Source of the DNA: Solibacillus isronensis
Lineage (GTDB): Bacteria > Bacillota > Bacilli > Bacillales_A > Planococcaceae
Reading direction: 5' to 3'
DNA: 64,000 bases
Assembly (NCBI RefSeq): GCF_900168685.1
Contig: NZ_FVZN01000014.1
Span: forward strand, 1,426,001-1,490,000
Positions 1 through 7,710 of this stretch are shown here, one piece after another (position 1 is the first letter of the stretch; each line of letters starts with the position of its first letter). Both the position numbers and the translations under genes were made by a program. The notes beneath the pieces are model-generated. The model was not told the DNA's origin, ran no database searches, and saw only the letters and a list, made by a program, of their open reading frames with translations.

Positions 1-1440
1 GGCCACGTATCAATGGGTAAAGATGAGCGTCTTTCAGTATTAAAGCAAAACCACTTCGAATACGATGAATTCAACGTATTAGATACAGTTGTAATGGGTA
101 ACAAACGTCTTTGGGAAGTAAAAGCTGAAAAAGACGCAATCTACATGAAACCGGAAATGACAGATGAAGATGGTATGCGTGCCGCTGAACTTGAAGGCGA
201 ATTCGCTGACATGAACGGTTGGGAAGCAGAATCTGATGCTGCCACTCTTTTAAACGGTCTAGGTATCGGCGATGACATGCATTACTTGATGATGGCTGAC
301 TTAGAAGGTTCTGACAAAGTAAAAGTATTATTAGCGCAAGCTTTATTCGGTAAACCGGATGTATTACTGCTGGATGAGCCTACCAACCACTTGGACTTAA
401 AAGCGATTAAATGGCTGGAAGAGTTTTTAATTAACTTTGAGAATACAGTAATTGTTGTATCCCATGACCGTCACTTCTTAAATAAAGTATGTACACATAT
501 CGCAGACTTAGACTTCGGTAAAATTCAGCTTTATGTCGGGAACTACGATTTCTGGTATGAGTCTAGTCAATTAGCTCAAAAAATGATGGCAGACCAAAAC
601 AAGAAAAAAGAAGAAAAAATTAAAGAATTAAAAGAATTCGTTGCACGTTTCTCTGCAAACGCATCGAAATCTTCTCAAGCAACTTCTCGTAAAAAAATGC
701 TTGATAAAATTGAGCTGGATGACATCCGTCCATCAAGCCGTAAGTACCCGTTCATTAACTTCCAAGCTGGTCGTGAAATCGGGAATGACGTATTAACAGT
801 CGATGGCTTAACAGCTTCACAAGATGGCGAAATTTTATTCAAAGATATCCGCTTCTCTATGAACAAAGAAGATAAAATCATCCTTTTAGGTTCTCCGAAT
901 GCAAAATCAGCATTAATGGATATCTTAATGGATCGTCAAAAAGCTGATGCCGGCACATACAAATGGGGTGTAACAACATCTCAAAGCTACTTTGAAATGG
1001 ATCATGACCAATACTTCGGCGGTAACGAAAAGTCATTAGTTGAATGGTTACGCCCTTATTCTCCTGAAGATGAAACAGAATCGTTCCTACGTGGTTTCTT
1101 AGGCCGTATGCTGTTCTCTGGTGAAGAAGTGAAGAAATCTCCGTCTGTATTATCCGGTGGTGAAAAAGTGCGCTGTATGCTTTCTAAAATGATGCTTTCA
1201 AACTCGAACGTATTATTATTGGATGAGCCAACAAACCACTTGGACCTTGAGTCAATCCAAGCATTGAATGAAGGCTTAATCCGCTTCAAAGGTGCGATGA
1301 TCTTTACATCACATGACCACCAATTCATTCAAACAATCGCAAACCGAGTAATCGAAATCCGTGAAGACGGTTCTATTTTAGATAAACCATTAACATATGA
1401 TGAGTATCTAGAGTGGAAAGATGCACAAGGCTTAAGCTAA
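1..1440 (+). CDS. ABC-F family ATP-binding protein (YkpA/YbiT-like), 5' truncated
   Basis: The reading frame is open from the first base, so the true start and first Walker A lie outside the window. ABC-F proteins are soluble twin-ATPase proteins without membrane domains that act at the ribosome or in antibiotic tolerance. The first Walker B (LLLDEPTNHLD) is near 364-396. A charged coiled linker (KKKEEKIKELKEF) follows at about 600-645. The second signature LSGGEK (about 1150-1168) and second Walker B (about 1210-1242) are canonical. Two sites are odd: the first signature reads LEGSDK, and the second Walker A is degenerate (LGSPNAKSA, about 889-912) with no GxGKS/T. I recall degenerate second P-loops in this YkpA-like subgroup but cannot verify it. 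Substrate or ribosomal role is unknown. Confidence 0.88.
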   Translation, partial: GHVSMGKDERLSVLKQNHFEYDEFNVLDTVVMGNKRLWEVKAEKDAIYMKPEMTDEDGMRAAELEGEFADMNGWEAESDAATLLNGLGIGDDMHYLMMADLEGSDKVKVLLAQALFGKPDVLLLDEPTNHLDLKAIKWLEEFLINFENTVIVVSHDRHFLNKVCTHIADLDFGKIQLYVGNYDFWYESSQLAQKMMADQNKKKEEKIKELKEFVARFSANASKSSQATSRKKMLDKIELDDIRPSSRKYPFINFQAGREIGNDVLTVDGLTASQDGEILFKDIRFSMNKEDKIILLGSPNAKSALMDILMDRQKADAGTYKWGVTTSQSYFEMDHDQYFGGNEKSLVEWLRPYSPEDETESFLRGFLGRMLFSGEEVKKSPSVLSGGEKVRCMLSKMMLSNSNVLLLDEPTNHLDLESIQALNEGLIRFKGAMIFTSHDHQFIQTIANRVIEIREDGSILDKPLTYDEYLEWKDAQGLS

Positions 1441-1446
1441 TAAACG

Positions 1447-1483
1447 AAAAGAAGGAGGCAGCTATTCTGCACTCCTTCTTTTT
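1447..1483. terminator. Bidirectional intrinsic terminator
   Basis: An 11-bp stem (AAAAGAAGGAG with CTCCTTCTTTT), extended by an inner GCAG/CTGC pairing, is followed by T-rich DNA. It sits between the convergent ABC-F gene and the minus-strand gene ending at 1494. Confidence 0.8.
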
Positions 1484-1493
1484 ATTTGGAAAC

Positions 1494-3299
1494 TTATTCG
1501 ATAATCGTATTTTTATAAATGTCGAGAATTTCAAGCAATTGCTTTTTCTTTGTTTCATCAGCCTTTAATTGATCCAGTTTGTCTATATATTGTGTGATTG
1601 AATAACGGGAAAGGACCGGTAAATCATACGTTTCGGCAAGTAAATCAAATAATGTTTGCAGTTCATCGGTTAAATAAAACGGAAGCGTTGATATAGAAGT
1701 GAAAGCATATTGTCCTTCTTTATTTATACCTATTTGTGGTGTATAAACCGGTAAAGGAAATGATAAATCAGGCTGCGGCTCGAGTGGTTCCACAATTTCT
1801 TCATCATCCATCGACCACATTTTCTCAAATTTATCTTCCCATGTAAAATCTGCAGCCATTCTGTAGCGCGCTTCGATCCAGCCTTTATTATATCGACCTT
1901 TATGATCAAGACCGATATTTTGATCTTTCATTAACTGTAAAAGAAGTTTATATTCTTCTTTCAATAATAAATAATCATCTATATACGTGGATAATGGTAT
2001 ATCAAATGTCTGGAGTATATCATCCATATACTTTTTAAAATAAGGATTTTTCATTTGCTCATCTAGCGACTTTTCAAGCTGTAATCGTGCATTTGAACGT
2101 GCTGCTTCATCTAATTCAACTTCAAAATCCTGTTTCAAATAATTTAATAAACCATACATCGCCCCTACTTCTTCATTGGCGATTCGGTAAGCATAGGATT
2201 TACCAGGAACGTTCTCATCTAAATAATAATTTTCATACTCATACAACTGTAATGTAATATCTTTATGTCTCCGCAGCTGGTTGTTGTCATATGAAGGTAT
2301 TTTACCGAACTGATAATTTGCCACTTCATCAAGCTCCATATCCAAACTCCGCTCCACGACAATGAATAGTTCCAGCAGTTCGTTTGAAACCGGTGCATTT
2401 TCATTTCCTAATGCCGCTTCTTGCTGCAAAGCTTCTTTATATTGACTGAAATTATACCGCGCCAACTCCTGCAGGTTATTTTTTTCACTAACTTCGTGAA
2501 TTAAGGTATTCTGTTCATCTGTTAAACCCATTATATTAAAATCTCTTGAGGTTAGAACAATACCCCCCTCCCGAGTTTTAGCGAACTTGAAATGATAAGA
2601 ATCCACTGTAAAAGGCAATTCCAAATCAGTAATCGAAGGCTCGATATGGACGAATTCGCTTTCTGCTAAATATTCAAGGTAATCGAATGATATTCCCATC
2701 TTTTTTGTATACAGTTCTTCCTGGTCACTAACCGGATAGCTTGAAGTGCCCCATTCATCCAAAACCAAGCCTTTACCAGTATCATGCATCTCCCTGTATA
2801 AAATATCATGTTCTTTATTAACAAGTAAATATTCCTCGATATAGTCCTGTTTGCTAATATCAAGCTCTTGGAACATCTTTTCAAAATACAGTTTCAATAG
2901 TGGATTTTGCATATCATATGTAATCTGCTCATCTAATATTTTCAGCTGAATTTGGCGCTTTTCATCACTTAGTGTAATATTTTGCTGCTGTAAATAATCG
3001 ATAAGCGTAAATTTAGATATTGCTTCACTTAATGCAGAAGATTTTACAGCTTCTTTTGAGCGAATCCAATTGTCCCGATAAAAAAGCTCATATTGATGTA
3101 TTTTTAAATATGTTTCGCTTATCGATCTGAAATTACTTTCACTATCCGCCAGTGCGTTCACTTGTTTGTCTGACTGCTCTCTTTGTTTTTGCACGTATAA
3201 CAGTACGAATAAACTGGCCAATATTAATATAATAATTGTTCCCCATTTTAACGTCCTATTATTGTTAGCAACTGTATTATGTACTTTTCGTATCGATAT
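1494..3299 (-). CDS. Membrane-anchored protein of two homologous halves, function unknown
   Basis: I do not recognise a family. The first conventional start is TTG at 3221, but that falls inside a hydrophobic helix. In-frame upstream codons give a short basic segment (SIRKV...RTLKWG) and then a complete membrane helix (TIIILILASLFVLLYV). A strong GGGAGG site (3305-3310) lies 5 nt before an in-frame ATA codon (3297-3299), so I place the start there (601 residues) and regard the codon as non-canonical. After the single N-terminal anchor the rest is predicted to be outside the cell. It contains two related units of about 235 residues: residues 59-294 and 346-579 share motifs such as LDEQ, (I/Y)DDYLLL-like and a conserved C-terminal strand/helix pattern. 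No catalytic motif is visible. It is transcribed toward the ABC-F gene and shares its terminator. Confidence 0.7.
   Translation of the reverse strand: MSIRKVHNTVANNNRTLKWGTIIILILASLFVLLYVQKQREQSDKQVNALADSESNFRSISETYLKIHQYELFYRDNWIRSKEAVKSSALSEAISKFTLIDYLQQQNITLSDEKRQIQLKILDEQITYDMQNPLLKLYFEKMFQELDISKQDYIEEYLLVNKEHDILYREMHDTGKGLVLDEWGTSSYPVSDQEELYTKKMGISFDYLEYLAESEFVHIEPSITDLELPFTVDSYHFKFAKTREGGIVLTSRDFNIMGLTDEQNTLIHEVSEKNNLQELARYNFSQYKEALQQEAALGNENAPVSNELLELFIVVERSLDMELDEVANYQFGKIPSYDNNQLRRHKDITLQLYEYENYYLDENVPGKSYAYRIANEEVGAMYGLLNYLKQDFEVELDEAARSNARLQLEKSLDEQMKNPYFKKYMDDILQTFDIPLSTYIDDYLLLKEEYKLLLQLMKDQNIGLDHKGRYNKGWIEARYRMAADFTWEDKFEKMWSMDDEEIVEPLEPQPDLSFPLPVYTPQIGINKEGQYAFTSISTLPFYLTDELQTLFDLLAETYDLPVLSRYSITQYIDKLDQLKADETKKKQLLEILDIYKNTIIE
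1563..2264 (-). repeat. Second unit of the internal protein duplication
   Basis: Protein-level repeat partner of 2418-3125. Aligned landmarks are YENYYLD, LDEQMKNP, YIDDYLLLKEEY, LTDELQTLF and LSRYSITQY. Boundaries are approximate because the copies are diverged. Confidence 0.65.
2418..3125 (-). repeat. First unit of the internal protein duplication
   Basis: Landmarks matching the downstream unit are YELFYRD, LDEQITYDMQNP, YIEEYLLVNKEH, LTDEQNTLI and LARYNFSQY, in the same order and at similar spacing. Boundaries are approximate. Confidence 0.65.
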
Positions 3300-3365
3300 C
3301 GCAACCTCCCTTATACTTCTTCCAAATTATAGCATTCTATTCAAATATGTGTAATAGCAAAGAAA

Positions 3366-3391
3366 AAGCTGCGTACAATGATACGCAGCTT
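3366..3391 (-). terminator. Intrinsic terminator of the cold-shock gene
   Basis: A 10-bp stem (AAGCTGCGTA with TACGCAGCTT) and 6-nt loop are followed on the minus strand by TTTTTCTTT. It lies 15 nt past the csp stop codon. Confidence 0.85.
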
Positions 3392-3405
3392 CGGAATTTG
3401 TACTT

Positions 3406-3609
3406 TTATAGTTTGATTACATTAGATGCTTGTGGTCCGCGGTTGCCATCTACCACTTCGAATTCCACTTGTTGTCCTTCTTCCAATGTTTTGAAACCTT
3501 CACCTTGAATTGCAGAGAAGTGTACGAATACATCGTTTTCCCCTTCTACTTCGATGAAGCCAAAACCTTTTTCTGAGTTAAACCATTTTACTGTACCTTG
3601 TTTCATCAA
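3406..3609 (-). CDS. Cold-shock protein, CspA/CspB family
   Basis: A 67-residue single cold-shock domain that binds single-stranded RNA/DNA and acts as an RNA chaperone. RNP1 (KGFGFIEV) and RNP2 (VFVHFSAI) are both intact, and the length matches Bacillus CspB/C/D (66-67 residues). Two ATGs are adjacent; the GGAGG site is 9 nt before the first and 12 before the second, so the first is used here. The gene is monocistronic, with a near-consensus promoter at 3752-3780, a leader of roughly 135 nt holding a strong hairpin, and its own terminator. Which Csp paralogue it is cannot be decided from sequence alone. Confidence 0.96.
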   Translation of the reverse strand: MMKQGTVKWFNSEKGFGFIEVEGENDVFVHFSAIQGEGFKTLEEGQQVEFEVVDGNRGPQASNVIKL

Positions 3610-3659
3610 TAAATACCTCCAAAAATAAAAGTTAACAATTAAAAAACCAAATAAAAAAA

Positions 3660-3712
3660 CACATATTACAAGAGTACCGATCCACTAACTCGATTACTGT
3701 TTGTAATATGTG
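3660..3712 (-). promoter_or_regulatory. Terminator-like hairpin in the csp 5' leader
   Basis: Perfect 12-bp inverted repeat (CACATATTACAA at 3660-3671, TTGTAATATGTG at 3701-3712). On the minus strand it is followed by a run of seven T then ATTTGGTTTTTT. It lies between the csp promoter and the ribosome binding site. It could attenuate transcription or act as a temperature-responsive structure; which of these is inference. Confidence 0.7.
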
Positions 3713-3751
3713 AAGCCATTGTATTCGGTCAATCTTTCAATTGTTAAATAT

Positions 3752-3780
3752 AGTATATATATCATAATTATGACTGTCAA
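3752..3780 (-). promoter_or_regulatory. SigA-type promoter of the cold-shock gene
   Basis: The minus strand reads TTGACA (3775-3780), a 17-nt spacer, then TATACT (3752-3757). Transcription should start near 3745, giving a leader of about 135 nt. Confidence 0.8.
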
Positions 3781-3821
3781 TTACCATTTGGCAAATTAAG
3801 CAAATTTTCAATCAAATGTAG

Positions 3822-4112
3822 TTATTGTGTAATCGCTTCTGGCGTTAATACAATAATGCCATGATAAATTTGGGCATCATCATCACAGGCTTCACAAAAT
3901 TCACATTCATCCTCTGACCAAAATGCATAAAATCGTTCATTTTTATGTGCTTCAAACTCATATTTGTTGCGAAATTGAGCAAGCAAATGATTCAATGCCA
4001 TTTGGAATTGATGCTCTGTATCATATTGCTCCCTTGATACGATATACTCTTCCCAACCGTCAAATTGCCACCAAGGCTCATAATCTGCCTTCATATAAAT
4101 AATTTTATACAT
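3822..4112 (-). CDS. DUF1033-type conserved protein
   Basis: About 96 residues beginning MYKIIYMKADYEPWW, which I recognise as the N-terminus of the DUF1033 family common in Bacillales and Lactobacillales; function unknown. Two in-frame ATGs are close together. The AAAGGA site lies only 2 nt before the ATG at 4118 but 8 nt before the ATG at 4112, so the latter is chosen. The protein is acidic and rich in Trp/Tyr, with a CEFCEAC cysteine cluster near residues 76-82 that could bind metal (inference). There is no signal peptide or membrane segment. Confidence 0.8.
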   Translation of the reverse strand: MYKIIYMKADYEPWWQFDGWEEYIVSREQYDTEHQFQMALNHLLAQFRNKYEFEAHKNERFYAFWSEDECEFCEACDDDAQIYHGIIVLTPEAITQ

Positions 4113-4409
4113 ATACATTATCCTTTCTTTCTCTATATTTTAAACACTTTTGTCCGCGATGTCTAATAATGCTCATTATAATTAGGGGAAGAATGGAAAT
4201 CATAATAATTGTTCAGCTTTTCAAATCTTTTTACTTTTTAATAGAGCCAAAACTTGTTACGATTAATGAAAAGCCGCCATTACAATTTCTTATGAAATAC
4301 GTGGTTTGAAATAATTAATTCCGCTGATTTTTCTGCAATAAAGTAAGTAATATTGAAACTTTTTTACGTTTCATACGTATCAATAGTATCGAGTAAAGGA
4401 GGTATGACA

Positions 4410-5057
4410 ATGCTTGGTCCTATAAATTTTCTAACACGACATCTAATTAATGTATTAGTTTTTTCGACAGCGGCTACACTTACGTTTGTTAATTTTACCG
4501 GCATAACAACGATGCTGGCATTACCTCTTGGAGCAGCAGCATATTTCATCAGTAATAAAGTAACATACGCCATTCAAAAAACGACACAAAGTAAAAAAGT
4601 TGGGCTTTCAAAATCGGAATACAATTTAATCGAAGCACAATTAAAACAGGCCCGTTCACATATTCAGGCATTAAATCAGCAGTATGTCAGAGTGCGTTCG
4701 GTACGTTCTTTTAAGCAAATAAATGAAATGTCAAAACTAGCAAAACGCATTATCAATATTGTGCAGACAAACCCGCACAAGTTTTATGCAGTGGAAGATT
4801 TCTTCTATGCACACTTACCGTCAGCCGTTCAGCTTTCTGATAAATACACGTTACTGACAAAAGAACAAGTGCCCGGTACGGAAGTGCACTTAGCGTTGGA
4901 AGATACGCGCAGAACTTTAAAAGAGCTACAAATTACGATGGAATCAGATTTGAAAAGTGCTTTATCTTCGGATATCGAAAACTTAAAAATCGAACTCGAC
5001 TTTGCAAAATTGTCGAATGAAAAGCGTAAAGATCGATTAAAAATCGGCGGTGAGTAA
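4410..5057 (+). CDS. xpaC: XpaC family protein
   Basis: 215 residues matching the XpaC family (historically linked to hydrolysis of 5-bromo-4-chloroindolyl phosphate in B. subtilis; the biochemical role is unclear). The start at 4410 (MLGPINF) is set by AAAGGAGG at 4395-4402, 7 nt upstream; further in-frame ATGs at 4353 and 4404 have poor spacing. Two membrane helices near residues 10-30 and 33-50 are followed by a long helical cytoplasmic part. The telA gene begins 2 nt after the stop, the same order as B. subtilis xpaC-yaaN, so the two are almost certainly co-transcribed. Confidence 0.88.
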   Translation: MLGPINFLTRHLINVLVFSTAATLTFVNFTGITTMLALPLGAAAYFISNKVTYAIQKTTQSKKVGLSKSEYNLIEAQLKQARSHIQALNQQYVRVRSVRSFKQINEMSKLAKRIINIVQTNPHKFYAVEDFFYAHLPSAVQLSDKYTLLTKEQVPGTEVHLALEDTRRTLKELQITMESDLKSALSSDIENLKIELDFAKLSNEKRKDRLKIGGE

Positions 5058-5059
5058 CA

Positions 5060-6172
5060 ATGAATATGACCAATAATCCATTTGATGCCTTTACAGCGAG
5101 TGAAAATGTTGACTTGCAAGTAAGTAAGGAACAGTTTGCGGTGAATGTTGCAAAAAATGCAGCCTCACCGCTTTTCGCATCATTATCAAATGATATGAAA
5201 CAACGGGCCCTGCAATTAGCCCAAAATTTAGAGCCGAAAAATTACGAAACGGTTCTGGCATTTGGTTTACCTGCACAAGAAGCACTGAAAAAATTCACGA
5301 CCCAGATGCTGCAGTATATTCAGCGCAAAGATGTACGGAAAGTCGGTGAAGTTTTATCCGATTTAATGCAGCATTTGGAGATGATTGACCCGGATGCATT
5401 AATTGAACAGGAAAAAGGTTTTTTTGCTAAACTGTTCAGTCGTTCCACACAGTCTATTCAAGAAATTATGACCCATTACAATAAGTTGAGTAAACGCATT
5501 GATCGCTTAAGCATCCAACTGGAATATAACCAAAATGCTTTATTAAACGATTACCAGTTTTTAAATAAACTCTATGCAATCAATGAAGATTATTTCCAGG
5601 AAATCAATGTTTATATTGCCACACTGGAAATTAAAAAACAGCATATGCGAGATGTTGTCTTACCTGCACTGCAAAAAGAAATTATAGATGGACACAATCC
5701 GTTTAAACAGCATGAATTGAAAGATATTGAAATGCAAATCGAGTGGATTGATCGCCGTATGTATGATCTTGAATTATCGCGTGAAGTGGCAATACAATAT
5801 GCACCTCAAATCCGGATGATTCAGCAAACGAATCAAATGTTAATCGAAAAAATTCAAAGTTCGATTATGACGACCATCCCTTTATGGCAGTCTCAAATAG
5901 CGATGTTATTAAATATGAACAATCAGCGACGTGCGATACGGTCTCAGCAACGTTTAATGGATGCATCGGAACAATTGATGCGTAAAAACGGCAAGATGCT
6001 TGAAGTGTCCAAAAAAGCAGCGAATCGACCAGCATTATCCCATAGTGATATTGACCGGTTTAAACAAACCCAGATGCAATTGCTGCACGATATTGAAGAT
6101 ACATTACGTGTACATGTACAGACAGACGAAAAGCGCCATGAAATCGAGCATACGATATTAGAACAGAAATAA
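5060..6172 (+). CDS. telA: TelA/YaaN family (toxic anion resistance) protein
   Basis: 370 residues, largely alpha-helical and soluble, of the TelA (KlaA) family named for tellurite resistance. In Bacillus and Listeria relatives it is tied to envelope stress and tolerance of cell-wall antibiotics. Family-typical stretches include the NKLSKRIDRLSIQLEYN region near residue 145 and the IQYAPQIRMIQQTNQ region near residue 255. The start follows the xpaC stop by 2 nt with a GGTGAG site inside the end of xpaC, indicating translational coupling. A strong terminator follows at 6174-6214. Confidence 0.9.
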   Translation: MNMTNNPFDAFTASENVDLQVSKEQFAVNVAKNAASPLFASLSNDMKQRALQLAQNLEPKNYETVLAFGLPAQEALKKFTTQMLQYIQRKDVRKVGEVLSDLMQHLEMIDPDALIEQEKGFFAKLFSRSTQSIQEIMTHYNKLSKRIDRLSIQLEYNQNALLNDYQFLNKLYAINEDYFQEINVYIATLEIKKQHMRDVVLPALQKEIIDGHNPFKQHELKDIEMQIEWIDRRMYDLELSREVAIQYAPQIRMIQQTNQMLIEKIQSSIMTTIPLWQSQIAMLLNMNNQRRAIRSQQRLMDASEQLMRKNGKMLEVSKKAANRPALSHSDIDRFKQTQMQLLHDIEDTLRVHVQTDEKRHEIEHTILEQK

Positions 6173-6173
6173 A

Positions 6174-6214
6174 AAAGGTGTGAGAAAAGCCATTATGACT
6201 TTTCGCACACCTTT
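6174..6214. terminator. Bidirectional terminator between telA and the convergent small gene
   Basis: A long stem (AAAGGTGTGAGAAAAG with CTTTTCGCACACCTTT, one mismatch) is flanked by A- and T-rich runs. It is shared by telA (+) and the gene ending at 6220 (-). Confidence 0.85.
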
Positions 6215-6219
6215 AATTT

Positions 6220-6417
6220 TTAAGCGAAGTATTCTTTATAGAATCCGCCAACTTCACCTGTGTTGTCGATTACAAAGATGAATTCTTCAGTTTCATTTTT
6301 CACTTCATATTCTTTGCCTACTGTTAATACGTTTGATACTAAATATTTCGATGCATCTGTATGTACACATTTTACTGTGCGAATTGTCGGTGCATCTTTC
6401 CAATTTAAATGTAGCAT
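6220..6417 (-). CDS. Small conserved Bacillales protein (possibly DUF6501)
   Basis: 65 residues with no signal peptide or membrane segment. The KCVHTDASKYLV and EYEVKNETEEF motifs recall a short Bacillales family that I think is catalogued as DUF6501, with the label uncertain. Sequence pattern suggests a small beta-rich fold ending in GGFYKEYFA. The start is supported by an upstream AGTGAGGGA stretch. Function is unknown, and it is monocistronic between two terminators. Confidence 0.7.
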   Translation of the reverse strand: MLHLNWKDAPTIRTVKCVHTDASKYLVSNVLTVGKEYEVKNETEEFIFVIDNTGEVGGFYKEYFA

Positions 6418-6581
6418 GTTGTTCCCTCACTTTTAGCTAATATCGATACTCTCCTATTTTATATGATTTTCCTGCCAGTGGAAAGCGCGTTGTAGTAAAA
6501 ATCGACTTTTCTTGCTTCTAATATAAACACATAGAAGCCTACCTCATCAAATTAGTTTTAATTTATCGCTGTTTCCTATAT

Positions 6582-6610
6582 TTGATAGAACAACTTTTCC
6601 ATGTTAAACT
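6582..6610 (+). promoter_or_regulatory. Candidate promoter for the 31-residue protein gene
   Basis: TTGATA at 6582-6587, a 17-nt spacer, then TAAACT at 6605-6610, 20 nt before the small ORF start. Confidence 0.45.
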
Positions 6611-6630
6611 CACAAACAGAGGTGGAATTT

Positions 6631-6726
6631 ATGGCATTTGGTAGTCTTCCGATGTGGTTTTTCGCAATTGTAATTGCTTTTGCAATTGTATTTATTTTAA
6701 TAAGCGAATGGAACTCACGAAAATAA
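6631..6726 (+). CDS. 31-residue single-pass membrane protein
   Basis: A short gene with a GAGGTGG site 5 nt before the ATG. The product begins MAFGSLPMWFFAIVIAF, has one strongly hydrophobic helix (about residues 8-24) and ends with a charged tail SEWNSRK. It has a candidate promoter upstream and a very strong terminator 15 nt past the stop, so it looks like a self-contained transcript. No function can be assigned. Small single-helix proteins of this size often modulate membrane complexes, but nothing here identifies a partner. Confidence 0.65.
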   Translation: MAFGSLPMWFFAIVIAFAIVFILISEWNSRK

Positions 6727-6740
6727 GGGGCACATAACCC

Positions 6741-6780
6741 AAAAAAGCTATTTTTCTCTGAGAGAAAAAATAGCTTTTTT
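6741..6780 (+). terminator. Strong intrinsic terminator
   Basis: Nearly perfect 19-bp stem (AAAAAAGCTATTTTTCTCT with AGAGAAAAAATAGCTTTTTT) with a minimal loop and T-run, just after the 31-residue protein gene. Confidence 0.9.
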
Positions 6781-6790
6781 TGCTGAGCGT

Positions 6791-6900
6791 TGAAAATTGA
6801 TTTCCATTTCGGGACGCTTTCCGCGGGCACGGCCTGAGCCTGTAGTCTCAGGCGTCGTGCTGTTCCCGCTGGAGTCGCCCTTCATTCCAATCAATTTTCA
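6791..6900. repeat. GC-rich 110-bp palindromic intergenic repeat
   Basis: The element is bounded by perfect 10-bp inverted ends (TGAAAATTGA / TCAATTTTCA). Nested inside are GCGGG/CCCGC, GCACG/CGTGC and a central GCCTGAG/CTCAGGC stem, so nearly the whole unit can fold as one hairpin. It is much richer in G and C than its surroundings. It resembles a dispersed repeat I recall from many Bacillaceae/Planococcaceae genomes, containing GGCGACTCC-like and GGAAAGCG-like segments. It separates a plus-strand terminator from the 3' end of the lysine transporter operon. It is not coding. Confidence 0.75.
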
Positions 6901-6974
6901 AAACATCCGTTATTTCTTAGTAACGGAATTCTTCTTATCCAACAGTACTGCAACTTCACACTCACTTTTATCTA

Positions 6975-7709
6975 TTACCGTAGTGTTCGTTTCAGGAACT
7001 CTTTTGTCCGGTCGTGTTTTGGGTTTACTAGCAATTGTTCCGGAGGGCCTTCCTCAACGATAACCCCTTTATCCATGAAAACAATTCGGTCCGATACTTC
7101 CTTGGCAAACTCCATTTCATGTGTCACGATCAGCATCGTATTCCCTTGATCTGCCAGATGGCGCATTACCTTTAATACTTCCCCTACCATTTCAGGATCA
7201 AGTGCTGATGTCGGTTCATCGAACAGCATTACATCCGGATCCATCGCTAGTGCACGTGCGATTGCGACACGTTGTTTCTGTCCACCGGATAAATGTTTCG
7301 GTTTCGCATTTTTATAAGCGCTCATTCCGACAAGCTCCAAATATTTCATCGCATTCCGTTCTGCTTCATCTTTTGATCGCTTTAACACTTTGATTTGGCC
7401 AACAATACAGTTATTTAGAACATCCAAATTATTGAACAAATTGAACTGCTGGAATACCATACCTAAATGCGTACGATACTTTTCAATTTGATGACCGTCA
7501 TTTAAAATATTTTCACCATTGTAGATGATTTCCCCTGCAGTTGGAGTTTCCAGTAAATTAATACAGCGTAACAGTGTTGACTTCCCGGAACCTGAAGAAC
7601 CGATTAATGTTACGACTTCCCCTTTGTTTACTTGGAAATTGACATCTTTCAATACTTCATGATCGCCGAATTTTTTATTTAAATGGTTAATATCAATTAC
7701 AACTGTCAT
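6975..7709 (-). CDS. Polar amino acid (probably lysine) ABC transporter ATPase
   Basis: About 244 residues of the GlnQ/ArtP/TcyC-type ATPase family that powers amino-acid import. Walker [10 protein letters not shown] is near residue 38, the Q-loop (VFQQFNLF) near 86, signature [15 protein letters not shown] near 140 and Walker [14 protein letters not shown] near 162. The ATG at 7709 (MTVVID) is preferred because GGTGA lies 5 nt upstream; the ATG at 7721 has its purine run too close. It is the third gene of the operon and follows the permease with a 1-nt gap. Lysine specificity is inferred from the L-box riboswitch ahead of the operon. Confidence 0.92.
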   Translation of the reverse strand: MTVVIDINHLNKKFGDHEVLKDVNFQVNKGEVVTLIGSSGSGKSTLLRCINLLETPTAGEIIYNGENILNDGHQIEKYRTHLGMVFQQFNLFNNLDVLNNCIVGQIKVLKRSKDEAERNAMKYLELVGMSAYKNAKPKHLSGGQKQRVAIARALAMDPDVMLFDEPTSALDPEMVGEVLKVMRHLADQGNTMLIVTHEMEFAKEVSDRIVFMDKGVIVEEGPPEQLLVNPKHDRTKEFLKRTLR

Positions 7710-7710
7710 T

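Noticed and set aside
4193-4309. 38-codon plus-strand ORF (MEIIIIVQLFKSF...)
   Set aside because: The AGGGGA site is at poor spacing, composition is ordinary for AT-rich DNA, and it lies in the promoter region of xpaC. No independent support.
6797-7063. 88-codon plus-strand ORF
   Set aside because: It runs through the palindromic repeat and into the antisense strand of the transporter ATPase gene; no ribosome binding site.
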